A stretch of 8,578 nt of DNA from Mycobacterium sp. (GTDB taxonomy: Bacteria; Actinomycetota; Actinomycetes; Mycobacteriales; Mycobacteriaceae), in contig JAOPWF010000098.1 in assembly GCA_025965815.1 (NCBI GenBank), positions 1 to 8,578 of the forward strand. Reading direction: 5' to 3'. A model generated the notes under the pieces. It saw only the letters and a program-made list of their open reading frames with translations, was not told the DNA's origin and did no database searches. Below, in pieces: positions 1 to 6,173 of the stretch. Positions within the stretch are counted from its first letter, which is position 1. Each line of letters starts with the position of its first letter. The position numbers were made by a program, and so were the translations under genes.

Positions 1-254
1 ACGGCGGGGTTGTACCGGAACGTCGGCGTCAGCACCGAGGTGCCGAGGATCAGCCGCTTGGTGCGCTCGCCCACCGCGGTCATCCAGGCCAGTGAAAAGG
101 GCGCGTGGCCGCCTTCGTGCCGCCACGGCTGGAAGTGATCGCTTACGACGGCGCTGTCCATGCCGTGCGCTTCGGCGGCAACGCCGAGTTCCACGAGTTC
201 TCGGGGTCCGAATTGTTCGGCCGATGCCTTGTATCCCAATTTCAGTTCAGCCAC
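1..254 (-). CDS. fgd1: F420-dependent glucose-6-phosphate dehydrogenase, N-terminal part (runs off the left edge)
   Basis: Fgd1 oxidises glucose 6-phosphate to 6-phosphogluconolactone while reducing cofactor F420, and supplies F420H2 to mycobacterial reductases in the cytosol. Only 84 codons are visible. The protein opens [15 protein letters not shown] and contains SDHFQPWRH (residues 38-46), [17 protein letters not shown] and [15 protein letters not shown]. From memory these match mycobacterial Fgd1 nearly residue for residue, including the active-site region around Asp39-His40 and Trp44. The family is about 336 residues, so roughly three quarters lies beyond base 1. I chose the GTG at 254 because it gives the usual MAEL start; an adjacent in-frame GTG at 257 is better spaced from the GGAGAG SD at 267-272. 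The gene diverges from the MBL-fold gene at 319, an arrangement I recall from M. tuberculosis. Confidence 0.95.
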   Translation of the reverse strand, partial: MAELKLGYKASAEQFGPRELVELGVAAEAHGMDSAVVSDHFQPWRHEGGHAPFSLAWMTAVGERTKRLILGTSVLTPTFRYNPA

Positions 255-266
255 CACTCATTTCTA

Positions 267-272
267 CTCTCC
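267..272 (-). promoter_or_regulatory. Shine-Dalgarno of fgd1 and overlapping 4-codon ORF
   Basis: On the minus strand GGAGAG is followed 5 nt later by an ATG at 261 that opens a four-codon ORF (Met-Ser-Gly-Gly-stop, 261 down to 247). This minigene overlaps the fgd1 GTG out of frame. The spacing from the SD is 9 nt to the GTG at 257 and 12 nt to the GTG at 254. The SD is therefore best placed for the minigene ATG, which makes the exact fgd1 start uncertain. Confidence 0.55.
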
Positions 273-304
273 TCACCACGCTCCGGAGCGGCCCCTCCGC
301 CCCC

Positions 305-310
305 TTAGAC
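305..310 (+). promoter_or_regulatory. Candidate -10 element (TAGACT) for a leaderless MBL-fold transcript
   Basis: TAGACT fits the mycobacterial SigA -10 consensus TANNNT. It ends 8 nt before the ATG at 319, so transcription would begin at or within a few bases of the start codon. No convincing SD precedes that ATG, which fits a leaderless mRNA, a common type in mycobacteria. No clear -35 is seen. This is inference from position only. Confidence 0.4.
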
Positions 311-318
311 TCGCGGGC

Positions 319-1065
319 ATGGCACCGGTGCTGACAGCCGTCACCGATAGCGTCCATTTCGCGCAAACCGACCTGGTGAACTGGACACTGGTCACCGACG
401 AGACCGGCGTGATGCTCGTTGACACCGGATTTCCAGGCTGCCGCGACGATGTGCTCACCTCGCTGCGCCAGCTGGGCTTCGCCATCGACGACGTGCGGGC
501 GATCGTGTTGACCCACGCCCACATTGACCACTTCGGGTCGGCGATCTGGTTCGCCGCCGAGCAGGGCACCCCGGTCTACTGCCACGCCGACGAGGTCGGC
601 CATTCCAAGCGCGAGTACCTCGAGCAGGTATCCGCGGTGGACCTCGCCAAGCACATCTGGCAGCCGCGGTGGCTGACCTGGACGGCGAAAATCACCCGCA
701 AGGGTGGCCTCGTGCGCGACGGTATCCCGTCGACCCAAGCCATGACCGAGGAAGTCGCCGCGCAGCTGCCCGGCCATCCGATGTCGATCCCGACGCCTGG
801 TCACACTGGAGGGCACTGTTCCTACATCGTGGACGGCGTGCTGATCAGCGGCGACGCACTGATCACGGGCCACCCGGTGTCGCCGCGCTCCGGACCGCAA
901 CTGCTACCGGACGTGTTCAACCACAACCAGGCCGATGCCGAACGCAGCCTCGCCGCGCTGGCGATGCTCGAGACCGACGTGCTGCTGCCCGGCCACGGTC
1001 CACTGTGGCGCGGCCTGATTCGGGACGCCGTGGAACAGGCCACCCCGCCTAGCCACGTGCGATGA
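319..1065 (+). CDS. Metallo-beta-lactamase-fold hydrolase (Rv0406c-like)
   Basis: This is a 248-residue MBL-fold metallohydrolase. The signature motif THAHIDH is at residues 65-71 (metal ligands His66, His68, Asp70, His71). It is followed by PGHTGGH at 160-166 (His162 as the next ligand), Asp179 in SGDALITGH (bridging ligand) and LLPGHG at 222-227 (His226). All ligands expected for a dinuclear Zn site are present. An early beta-strand with MLVDTGFPG (32-40) is also typical. No signal peptide is visible, so it is probably cytosolic. The substrate is unknown: the fold covers glyoxalase II, lactonases and other hydrolases. The start at ATG 319 is preferred over the in-frame ATG at 160, which would run through fgd1. 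It diverges from fgd1 as I recall Rv0406c does in M. tuberculosis. A link to F420 or sugar metabolism is only contextual. Confidence 0.9.
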   Translation: MAPVLTAVTDSVHFAQTDLVNWTLVTDETGVMLVDTGFPGCRDDVLTSLRQLGFAIDDVRAIVLTHAHIDHFGSAIWFAAEQGTPVYCHADEVGHSKREYLEQVSAVDLAKHIWQPRWLTWTAKITRKGGLVRDGIPSTQAMTEEVAAQLPGHPMSIPTPGHTGGHCSYIVDGVLISGDALITGHPVSPRSGPQLLPDVFNHNQADAERSLAALAMLETDVLLPGHGPLWRGLIRDAVEQATPPSHVR

Positions 1066-1095
1066 GTTCCCGGCCGCGCACGGGTCGGTACGGGC

Positions 1096-1686
1096 ATGAG
1101 AAGAATCATCACGACGATGCATGTCACCCTGGACGGAATGGTCGAGCGGGAAGATCCCAACGGCGCAACGGACTGGATCGGCAACAGTCCAGACGCCTTC
1201 GACTTCGACCTGTTCGACCGCGTGGACGCCTGCGTGCTGGGCCGGGTGATGTATCCCGAATACGCTGACTACTGGCGCACGATCGTCGCCGACCCGAACG
1301 GCACGCTGGCGGCGACCGGCACGGCGCCCACCCCCGAAGAGATCCGGTACGCCGAATTCGCCAACCGTACACCGCATTACGTCCTCACCCGAACGCTGAC
1401 GGAGTTCGACTGGCCGGTCGCCCGACCGGCGGCCGACCTCGGCGCCGTCGCGGCGCTGCGTGACGAGCCCGGCGCGGACATCTATGTGGTCGGCGGGGCG
1501 CGCACGGTGAGCGGCCTGCTGGACGCGGGCCTGATCGACGAACTGCGGCTCACCGTGCATCCGGTGATCCTCGGCGGCGGTACGTCGCTGTTCGGCGGGG
1601 TGTCCGGCGAACGCCGCTTCGAGCTCGCCGATACGCACTCCTTGAGTGACGGCAGCACCCGGATGGTGTACCGGACGGCTGCTTAG
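1096..1686 (+). CDS. RibD C-terminal / dihydrofolate-reductase-like family protein
   Basis: This 196-residue protein belongs to the RibD_C (PF01872-type) family of DHFR-fold reductases. The N-terminal strand (RRIITTMHVTLDGMVE, residues 2-17) matches the usual 'sxDG' opening. LGRVMYPEYADYW (48-60) is the conserved 'xGRxTyE' helix region. IYVVGGARTVSGLLDAGLIDEL (129-150) is the nucleotide-binding Gly-Gly turn, and LTVHPVILGGGTSLF (152-166) is the C-terminal hallmark. Such proteins are predicted NAD(P)H-dependent reductases of pterin- or pyrimidine-like substrates; most single-domain members have no proven role. It lies 30 bp after the MBL-fold gene in the same direction and may share its transcript. 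No strong SD is visible before ATG 1096. Its stop overlaps the stop of the convergent membrane-protein gene by 4 bp (TTAG, 1683-1686). No deaminase domain is present, so it is not full-length RibD. Confidence 0.88.
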   Translation: MRRIITTMHVTLDGMVEREDPNGATDWIGNSPDAFDFDLFDRVDACVLGRVMYPEYADYWRTIVADPNGTLAATGTAPTPEEIRYAEFANRTPHYVLTRTLTEFDWPVARPAADLGAVAALRDEPGADIYVVGGARTVSGLLDAGLIDELRLTVHPVILGGGTSLFGGVSGERRFELADTHSLSDGSTRMVYRTAA

Positions 1687-2009
1687 CGCCTGAAAATGGC
1701 GAACCGTGTTCCGATCGCGTCCGATCCGAGCACGAAGATGGCCACCAGGCTCAGCCCGCACGCCACCACGATGGCCGGCAGCAGGATGACGTTGTCGAGT
1801 TCCTCATCGGTCGGCACGTCGTCCTGGACCGGACCGAAGAGGAACCGCGCCAACGGGGTGCTGCGGTACAGATGCACGATGCGCCGCATCGTTTTGGTCC
1901 GGCGCCTGCGCCCGACGAACGAGCGCACCGCGAATCCGCTGAGAAAAAACAGCATCGCGGCGAGGAATATCAGCCAACCCGCGGCGGCCTGAGAGATCGG
2001 CACAACCAC
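1683..2009 (-). CDS. Small membrane protein with two predicted helices, unknown function
   Basis: I do not recognise the family. The protein has about 108 residues. A hydrophobic segment at residues 11-28 (rich in Leu, Phe, Ala) is followed by a strongly basic stretch (RSFVGRRRRTKTMRR, 29-43), which favours a cytoplasmic loop. An acidic linker (DDVPTDEELD, 63-72) precedes a second hydrophobic segment at 74-95. Both termini would therefore lie outside the cytoplasm. The start is ambiguous: GTG codons alternate with GTT at 2015, 2009 and 2003. I chose 2009 because AGGGG at 2015-2019 sits 5 nt upstream of it. It is the last gene of the minus-strand monooxygenase run, 26-32 bp after the preceding stop, with a perfect stem-loop in the gap. 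It could be a co-transcribed accessory or an independent gene. Confidence 0.7.
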   Translation of the reverse strand: MVVPISQAAAGWLIFLAAMLFFLSGFAVRSFVGRRRRTKTMRRIVHLYRSTPLARFLFGPVQDDVPTDEELDNVILLPAIVVACGLSLVAIFVLGSDAIGTRFAIFRR

Positions 2010-2017
2010 AACCACCC

Positions 2018-2035
2018 CTGACGGTGTTCCGTCAG
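2018..2035 (-). terminator. Perfect stem-loop between monooxygenase stop and membrane-protein start
   Basis: CTGACGG and CCGTCAG form a perfect 7-bp stem with a 4-nt loop, 6 nt past the TAG stop of the monooxygenase gene on the minus strand. No U-run follows; the next bases are GGGTGG. It could be a U-less mycobacterial-type terminator. It could instead be a translational or stability element, because the last two stem bases (AG) belong to the AGGGG SD of the downstream membrane-protein gene. Confidence 0.4.
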
Positions 2036-2041
2036 CCGAGC

Positions 2042-3376
2042 CTATAACCCGAGATGATCCCGCAAGGTGTTCCCGGTGTATTCGGTGCGGAAGCCGCCCC
2101 GTTCCTGAAGCAGCGGCACCACCCGGTCGATGAACTCGTCGAGCCCGTGCGGGGTGAGGTGCGGCACCAGGATGAAGCCGTCGCAGGCGTCGGCCTGCAC
2201 GTGCAGGTCGATCTCGTCGGCCACCTGGACCGCGGTGCCGACGAACTGCTGGCGGCTGGTGACCGTGATGATCAGCTGACGGATGCTGAGGTGTTCGGCT
2301 TCGGCCCGCTCACGGTAACTGCGCGCGACCGACGTGGGATCACCGTGGCGAACCCGGCCCTGGGTGATGCTGGGATCGTCGGTCGGTTCCACATCTGGCA
2401 GCGGCCCGTCCGGATCGTAGGCCGAAAGGTCGCGGCCCCAGACCTGTTCGAGCATGGCGATGGCCGTGGGACCGCTGACCTGCTGATAGCGGATGTGGCG
2501 CGCCTTGTCGACGGCTTCGGCCGGAGTATCGCCGAGGACGAATGTGGCCGCGGGAAAGACCTTGAGCTCCTTGGGGTTTCGCCCATACAACGCCGCCCGT
2601 TCCTTGACGTCGGCGTAGTAGCGTTGACCGTCCTCGAGCGCGGAGTGCACGGTGAACAACGCGTCGGCATGCTTGGCGCCGAACGCCCGACCGTCGGCGG
2701 AGTCCCCCGCCTGCAGCAGAATCGGGTGGCCCTGGGGGCCGGCCGGCAGCGTTGCCACCCCACGCACAGCGAACTGTGGGCCACCGTGATCGACAGTATG
2801 AATTTGGCTGGGGTCCAGGTAGATTCCCGCGTCCCGGTCGGCCAGCACCGCGTCCGGCGCCCAGCTGTCCCAGAATTCCCGGGCTACGGTGATGAACTCC
2901 TCGGCGCGACGGTAACGGTCCGCGTGGTCGAGGAAGCCACCGCGGCGGAAGTTCTCGCCGGTGAAGGCGTCCGACGATGTCACCATGTTCCAGCCGGCGC
3001 GGCCGTCCGACAGGTGGTCGAGACTGGCGAATTGCCTTGCCACTTCGAATGGCTCGTTGAAGGTGGTGTTGATGGTGCCGGTGAGCCCGATCTTGTCGGT
3101 AACCCCGGCCAAGGCCGCGAGAACGGTGAAGGTGTCCGGGCGGCCGACCACGTCCAGGTCGTGAATGCGGCCGCGGTGTTCACGCAGCCGCAGGCCCTCA
3201 GCCAGGAAGAAGAAGTCGAACAGGCCCCGTTCGGCGGTGCGGGCCAGGTGCACGAACGAATCGAAGTCGATCTGGCTGCCCGACGTGGGATCGGACCACA
3301 CTGTGGTGTTGTTGACACCGGGGAAGTGCGCGGCCAGATGGATCGGCTTGCGCTGCTTGCCTTCTCGTACGTTCAC
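2042..3376 (-). CDS. NtaA/SnaA/DszA-family FMN-dependent monooxygenase (LLM class)
   Basis: This 444-residue luciferase-like (LLM) TIM-barrel protein has the marks of the nitrilotriacetate/dibenzothiophene-sulfone monooxygenase family. These are an early IHLAAHF strand, LARTAERGLFDFFFLAEGL (residues 44-62), FEVARQFASLDHLSDGRAGWNMVTS (110-134), a YRRAEEF helix, HPILLQAGDSADGRAFGAKHAD, and a C-terminal VVPLLQERGGFRTEY. Relatives use FMNH2 from a separate reductase plus O2 to oxidise C-N or C-S substrates. YtnJ (CmoJ) of B. subtilis acts in sulfur salvage. The length is normal for the family. I prefer the GTG at 3376: it overlaps the upstream stop as GTGA and has GGGG 9 nt upstream. The ATG at 3391 (19-bp overlap) lacks an SD. 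It is the fourth gene of the GNAT-led operon. The true substrate is not shown by the sequence. Confidence 0.9.
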   Translation of the reverse strand: MNVREGKQRKPIHLAAHFPGVNNTTVWSDPTSGSQIDFDSFVHLARTAERGLFDFFFLAEGLRLREHRGRIHDLDVVGRPDTFTVLAALAGVTDKIGLTGTINTTFNEPFEVARQFASLDHLSDGRAGWNMVTSSDAFTGENFRRGGFLDHADRYRRAEEFITVAREFWDSWAPDAVLADRDAGIYLDPSQIHTVDHGGPQFAVRGVATLPAGPQGHPILLQAGDSADGRAFGAKHADALFTVHSALEDGQRYYADVKERAALYGRNPKELKVFPAATFVLGDTPAEAVDKARHIRYQQVSGPTAIAMLEQVWGRDLSAYDPDGPLPDVEPTDDPSITQGRVRHGDPTSVARSYRERAEAEHLSIRQLIITVTSRQQFVGTAVQVADEIDLHVQADACDGFILVPHLTPHGLDEFIDRVVPLLQERGGFRTEYTGNTLRDHLGL

Positions 3377-4518
3377 TGGCCGGCACCCCATCGCTTGGCG
3401 ATGAGCTCGTGTGAGCGCAGGCGATCCTCGTGCCGGTAGGTGACCGACGTGATCACCAGCTCGTCGGCGTCCGTCACCCGCTGCAGGGTCGCCAGCCGAT
3501 CGGCGACCTCATCGGGGTCGCCGACGAATTGTGTTGCCAGCCGGTCGTCGACGGCGGCCCGCTGCTCGTCGGACAGCGGGACGCACTCGTCGGGATCCGG
3601 GTAGGGCATGGCACCGCCGCGGGCGCGCACCGAGTACACCCAGTGGCCGTAACTGGAGGCCAGATGTCGTGCGGTGGCGGTGTCGTCGGCGACGACGACG
3701 TCGGCGGAGGCCACCACGTAGGGCCGCGACAGCGCGGCCGACGGGACGAAGGCATTGCGGTAAGCCTCGACCGCGTCCAGCGCGGTGCCCGGGGTGATGT
3801 GATAGCTCGCGACGAAGGGGAGCCCGCGGGCGCCGGCCACCTGTGCGCTCTGTCCCTTGCTGCTGCCGAACACCCACGGCGTCAGCCCCGACCTCTCACC
3901 GGGGACGGCGTGGATGTCGATGTCGCCGATCCGGAATGTGCCGTCCAGCATGGCCACGATGTCGCCGACCTGCTCGTCGAAGTCCGGCGTCAGCGCCTCC
4001 GGCTGGCCCCCGCGAGCGGGGGGTACCCCCAGCAGCACCGACGACTGCGCGCGCATCCGCTCGCTGCGCATCAGCGCGCTGGGATCGAAAGGCGGCGGGA
4101 CGACGAGACCGTCCACCTCACGCCACTCCCGCGGCGGACGGCTGGGCTTGTCGGTGCGGGGCTTCTGGGCTTCCGCCCGCCGTTGCCCCGAGCGGCCGAC
4201 ACCCAGGTCGATGCGCCCGGGATAGAAGGCGTCGAGCATGCCGAAGCTCTCGACCACCGCGACGGCGGTGGTCTGTCCCAGCTGCACGGCCGCCGCGCCG
4301 ACGTGAATCCGGTTGGTGGCCGCGGCGATCTGGCCGATCAGCACCGCCGGTGAGGAGCTGGCCACCGCGACGAAGTGGTGCTCGGCGATCCAGAATCGGC
4401 GGTAATCCCAACCCTCGGCGTGCTGAGCCAGGTCGACGGTGTTGCGTAGCGCGGTCGCGGCGTCGCACCCCGCGCTGATCGGCGCGAGGTCCAGGATGGA
4501 CAGCGGCACTGTGCTCAT
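3373..4518 (-). CDS. Luciferase-like FMN-dependent monooxygenase, MsnO/YtmO type
   Basis: This is a 381-residue LLM flavoprotein of the group that I recall as TIGR03558 (PP_0088/YtmO type). PLSILDLAPISAG (residues 5-17), ALRNTVDLAQHAE, RFWIAEHH (41-48), SSSPAVLIGQIAAATNRIHVGAAAVQL (54-80), YPGRIDLGVGR (99-109) and WVFGSSKGQSAQVAGARGLPFVASYH are all characteristic. The family is usually about 330-340 residues. The excess here lies at about 115-175 and includes GVPPARGG, encoded by a strong GC palindrome (4007-4030). The start ATG overlaps the preceding stop as ATGA, and GGTGG lies 7 nt upstream, which indicates translational coupling. Its B. subtilis relative YtmO (CmoO) is encoded with an N-acetyltransferase and an NtaA-type monooxygenase, as here. 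FMNH2 rather than F420H2 is expected from the family, but this is not provable from sequence alone. Confidence 0.88.
   Translation of the reverse strand: MSTVPLSILDLAPISAGCDAATALRNTVDLAQHAEGWDYRRFWIAEHHFVAVASSSPAVLIGQIAAATNRIHVGAAAVQLGQTTAVAVVESFGMLDAFYPGRIDLGVGRSGQRRAEAQKPRTDKPSRPPREWREVDGLVVPPPFDPSALMRSERMRAQSSVLLGVPPARGGQPEALTPDFDEQVGDIVAMLDGTFRIGDIDIHAVPGERSGLTPWVFGSSKGQSAQVAGARGLPFVASYHITPGTALDAVEAYRNAFVPSAALSRPYVVASADVVVADDTATARHLASSYGHWVYSVRARGGAMPYPDPDECVPLSDEQRAAVDDRLATQFVGDPDEVADRLATLQRVTDADELVITSVTYRHEDRLRSHELIAKRWGAGQ
4007..4030. repeat. Intragenic GC palindrome (two overlapping inverted repeats)
   Basis: The plus strand reads CCCCCG-CGAG-CGGGGG (6-bp stem, 4-nt loop, 4007-4022). 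It is directly interlocked with the perfect 12-bp palindrome GGGGGTACCCCC (4019-4030). It lies inside the MsnO-type monooxygenase gene, in frame, and encodes Gly-Val-Pro-Pro-Ala-Arg-Gly-Gly (residues 164-171) within a segment that family relatives lack. It looks like a small mobile palindromic repeat or a structured insertion; this is inference. Confidence 0.6.
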
Positions 4519-5618
4519 GACCGTGCCACCGGTGTGTAGCGGTTCGCGGCGACGGGTAGCGCGAGTCGTTCGCGCAGCGTTTCGTTATCTCGGTAGCTCG
4601 TGCGGAACCGCCCGGCATCCTGCAGCAGTGGAACGACCTTGTCCACGATGACCGGCAGGTCGGTGGCATTGACCGCAGGCCGCAGTCGGGCGCCGTCGAT
4701 GCCGAGGTCCTGCCAGCGCAACAGTTGGTCGACCAATTCATTTGCGCCACCGGCGAAGACGAGGGCGTCGGAACCGAATTCGCTGTCACCGTTCGAGGAC
4801 ACCACGATGTCGGCGAAGACCTTGAGCCGCTCCCCGCCCGCGTCGTTGACCTCACGCAGGATCGTCCGCACCGAGCCATCGTCCTTGGGCGTGACGAACG
4901 CGACGTCGGCTGCGGCGGCGGCGAACTCGTAGATCCGCGGGGCGTGGGCCAGTGCCGTGACGACGGGTTGCCCCTGTGGGGGGCGGGGCGTGGTGGACGG
5001 GCCCTTGACGGAGAAGTACTTCCCGGCGAAGTCGATGTAGTGCAGCTTGTCCCGGTCGACGTAGCGTCCGCTGGCCACGTCGCGGATGACCGCGTCGTCC
5101 TCCCAGCTGTCCCACAGCCGCCGGACGACCTCGACGGCGTCGGCGGCCTCGTCGAACAGCTCGCCGGGATCCAGGTGGTCTCGCCGGCCGAACAGGGCGG
5201 CCTCGTGGGCGGTCGAGCTGACTCGCGCCTGCCAGCCGGCCCGCCCGTGTGAGACGTAGTCGAGTGTGGCGATGGCCTTGGAAATGTGGAACGGCTCGGT
5301 GTGGGTCACCGTCGCCACCGGTATCAAGCCGATGTGCTCGGTGGCGGGTGCGACGCGGGCGGCCACGAGTACGGCGTCGGCGCGGCCGGCCAGGCGGCGC
5401 GGATCGATCTGCTCACGCCGCCCGGGTTGGGCCATCAGGGTGTCGTCGATGGTGAGGAAGTCGAGCAGGCCGCGTTCGGCGGTCGCCGCCAGGCCGGCCC
5501 AGTACCGGCCGCTGGTCACCGGCTCGGTGCCGGGCTCGCAGGCCACGGTGTGCCGCCACGCCTCTGGGTGCCAGCCGTAGCCGTCGAGGGCGACGGCCAG
5601 GTGCAGGTTCTCGCTCAC
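4515..5618 (-). CDS. Short NtaA/DszA-family FMN-dependent monooxygenase (LLM class)
   Basis: This second NtaA/SnaA/DszA-type LLM protein has 367 residues against about 440 for the family. Conserved parts are LAATAERGLLDFLTIDD (residues 43-59), IGLIPVATVTHTEPFHISKAIATLDYVSHGRAGWQARVS (96-134), VVRRLWDSWEDD, and the C-terminal VVPLLQDAGRFRTSYRDNETLRERL. It lacks most of the long segment between the FxA strand and the final VVPLLQ helix that the sister protein at 2042-3376 has, so it is a distinct, compact subtype. I expect an FMNH2- and O2-dependent oxygenase. The start GTG at 5618 overlaps the GNAT stop as GTGA, with AAGGTG 5 nt upstream. Its own stop overlaps the next ATG. Two unequal NtaA-type proteins in one operon suggest two different oxidation steps or substrates, or a heteromer. 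Confidence 0.87.
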   Translation of the reverse strand: MSENLHLAVALDGYGWHPEAWRHTVACEPGTEPVTSGRYWAGLAATAERGLLDFLTIDDTLMAQPGRREQIDPRRLAGRADAVLVAARVAPATEHIGLIPVATVTHTEPFHISKAIATLDYVSHGRAGWQARVSSTAHEAALFGRRDHLDPGELFDEAADAVEVVRRLWDSWEDDAVIRDVASGRYVDRDKLHYIDFAGKYFSVKGPSTTPRPPQGQPVVTALAHAPRIYEFAAAAADVAFVTPKDDGSVRTILREVNDAGGERLKVFADIVVSSNGDSEFGSDALVFAGGANELVDQLLRWQDLGIDGARLRPAVNATDLPVIVDKVVPLLQDAGRFRTSYRDNETLRERLALPVAANRYTPVARS

Positions 5619-6121
5619 CGCAGCACCTTCTCGAACGCCACCGGGTACACCGGGCCCTCCGCGGGCAGCGGACCATTCAGCCGGGTGTAGCCGGTCGACA
5701 GGTAGAGCGCCTCGGCCTCGGGTTGTCGATCACCCGTCATCAGGTAGATCCGCCGGAATCCCCGGGCGGCGATTTCCGCCTCCAACGCGGCCAGCATCAC
5801 CTTGGCGTGCCCGCGGCGGCGATGCCCGCTGTCGGTCCAGATGCGCTTGAGTTCGGCGGTCTGCGCGTCGCCCCGGCGAAACGCGCCGCCGGTGACGGGA
5901 TGCCCGTCCAGCAGACCTATCAACAGGCCACCGCCCGGCGGGCTGAACTCCGCGGCGGGGTAGTCACGCAGCGCCTCCAAATGCGCCTGCGGTGCGCCGC
6001 CGTAGCGATGGGCGTACTCGGCGGCCAACTCTGTCAGCAGCGGCTGCGCAAGCGGGTCGGCCTGGGCGACCGCGACAAACCGCAGCGCGTCGACTTCTGG
6101 GTCCAGCCTTGGCACGGACAT
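5615..6121 (-). CDS. GNAT-family N-acetyltransferase, first gene of the monooxygenase operon
   Basis: This 168-residue protein has a GNAT acetyl-CoA transferase fold. Motif A is AELKRIWTDSGHRRRGHAK (residues 89-107), with RRRGHAK (101-107) matching the acetyl-CoA pyrophosphate-binding Q/R-x-x-G-x-G/A loop. Beta-strand and helix elements follow (MLAALEAEIAARGFRRIYLMTGDRQPEAEALYLSTGYTRL), with the usual motif B Tyr near the end (LYLSTGY). Length is typical. ATG 6121 has a good SD (AGGTGA at 6126-6131, 4 nt upstream). It leads an operon joined by GTGA/ATGA overlaps to three luciferase-like monooxygenases. This resembles B. subtilis SnaA (YtmI), which N-acetylates S-modified cysteines before oxidative cleavage. 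I infer a small-molecule (amino acid or thioether) substrate, not a protein; the sequence alone cannot settle this. Confidence 0.85.
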   Translation of the reverse strand: MSVPRLDPEVDALRFVAVAQADPLAQPLLTELAAEYAHRYGGAPQAHLEALRDYPAAEFSPPGGGLLIGLLDGHPVTGGAFRRGDAQTAELKRIWTDSGHRRRGHAKVMLAALEAEIAARGFRRIYLMTGDRQPEAEALYLSTGYTRLNGPLPAEGPVYPVAFEKVLR

Positions 6122-6125
6122 CGGA

Positions 6126-6131
6126 TCACCT
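6126..6131 (-). promoter_or_regulatory. Shine-Dalgarno AGGTGA of the GNAT-led operon
   Basis: AGGTGA lies 4 nt upstream of ATG 6121 on the minus strand. It supports that start codon for the first gene of the operon. Confidence 0.65.
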
Positions 6132-6173
6132 GCCTGAGTGCGTTCGGTTCACGATTCACTTTCCAACGCATCT

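Noticed and set aside
247..900. Minus-strand open frame of 217 codons opposite the MBL-fold gene
   Set aside because: It overlaps the whole motif-bearing part of the MBL gene and the fgd1 start, with no recognisable protein features.
2054..3439. Long plus-strand open frame (about 460 codons) opposite the full-length NtaA-type monooxygenase
   Set aside because: Its translation lacks any recognisable domain and is rich in Gly, Arg and Val, as expected opposite a high-GC gene; the minus-strand frame has clear family motifs.
3430..4353. Plus-strand open frame of about 300 codons opposite the MsnO-type gene
   Set aside because: Low-complexity Arg/Gly/His-rich shadow with no motif; the minus strand carries the conserved LLM protein with coupled starts.
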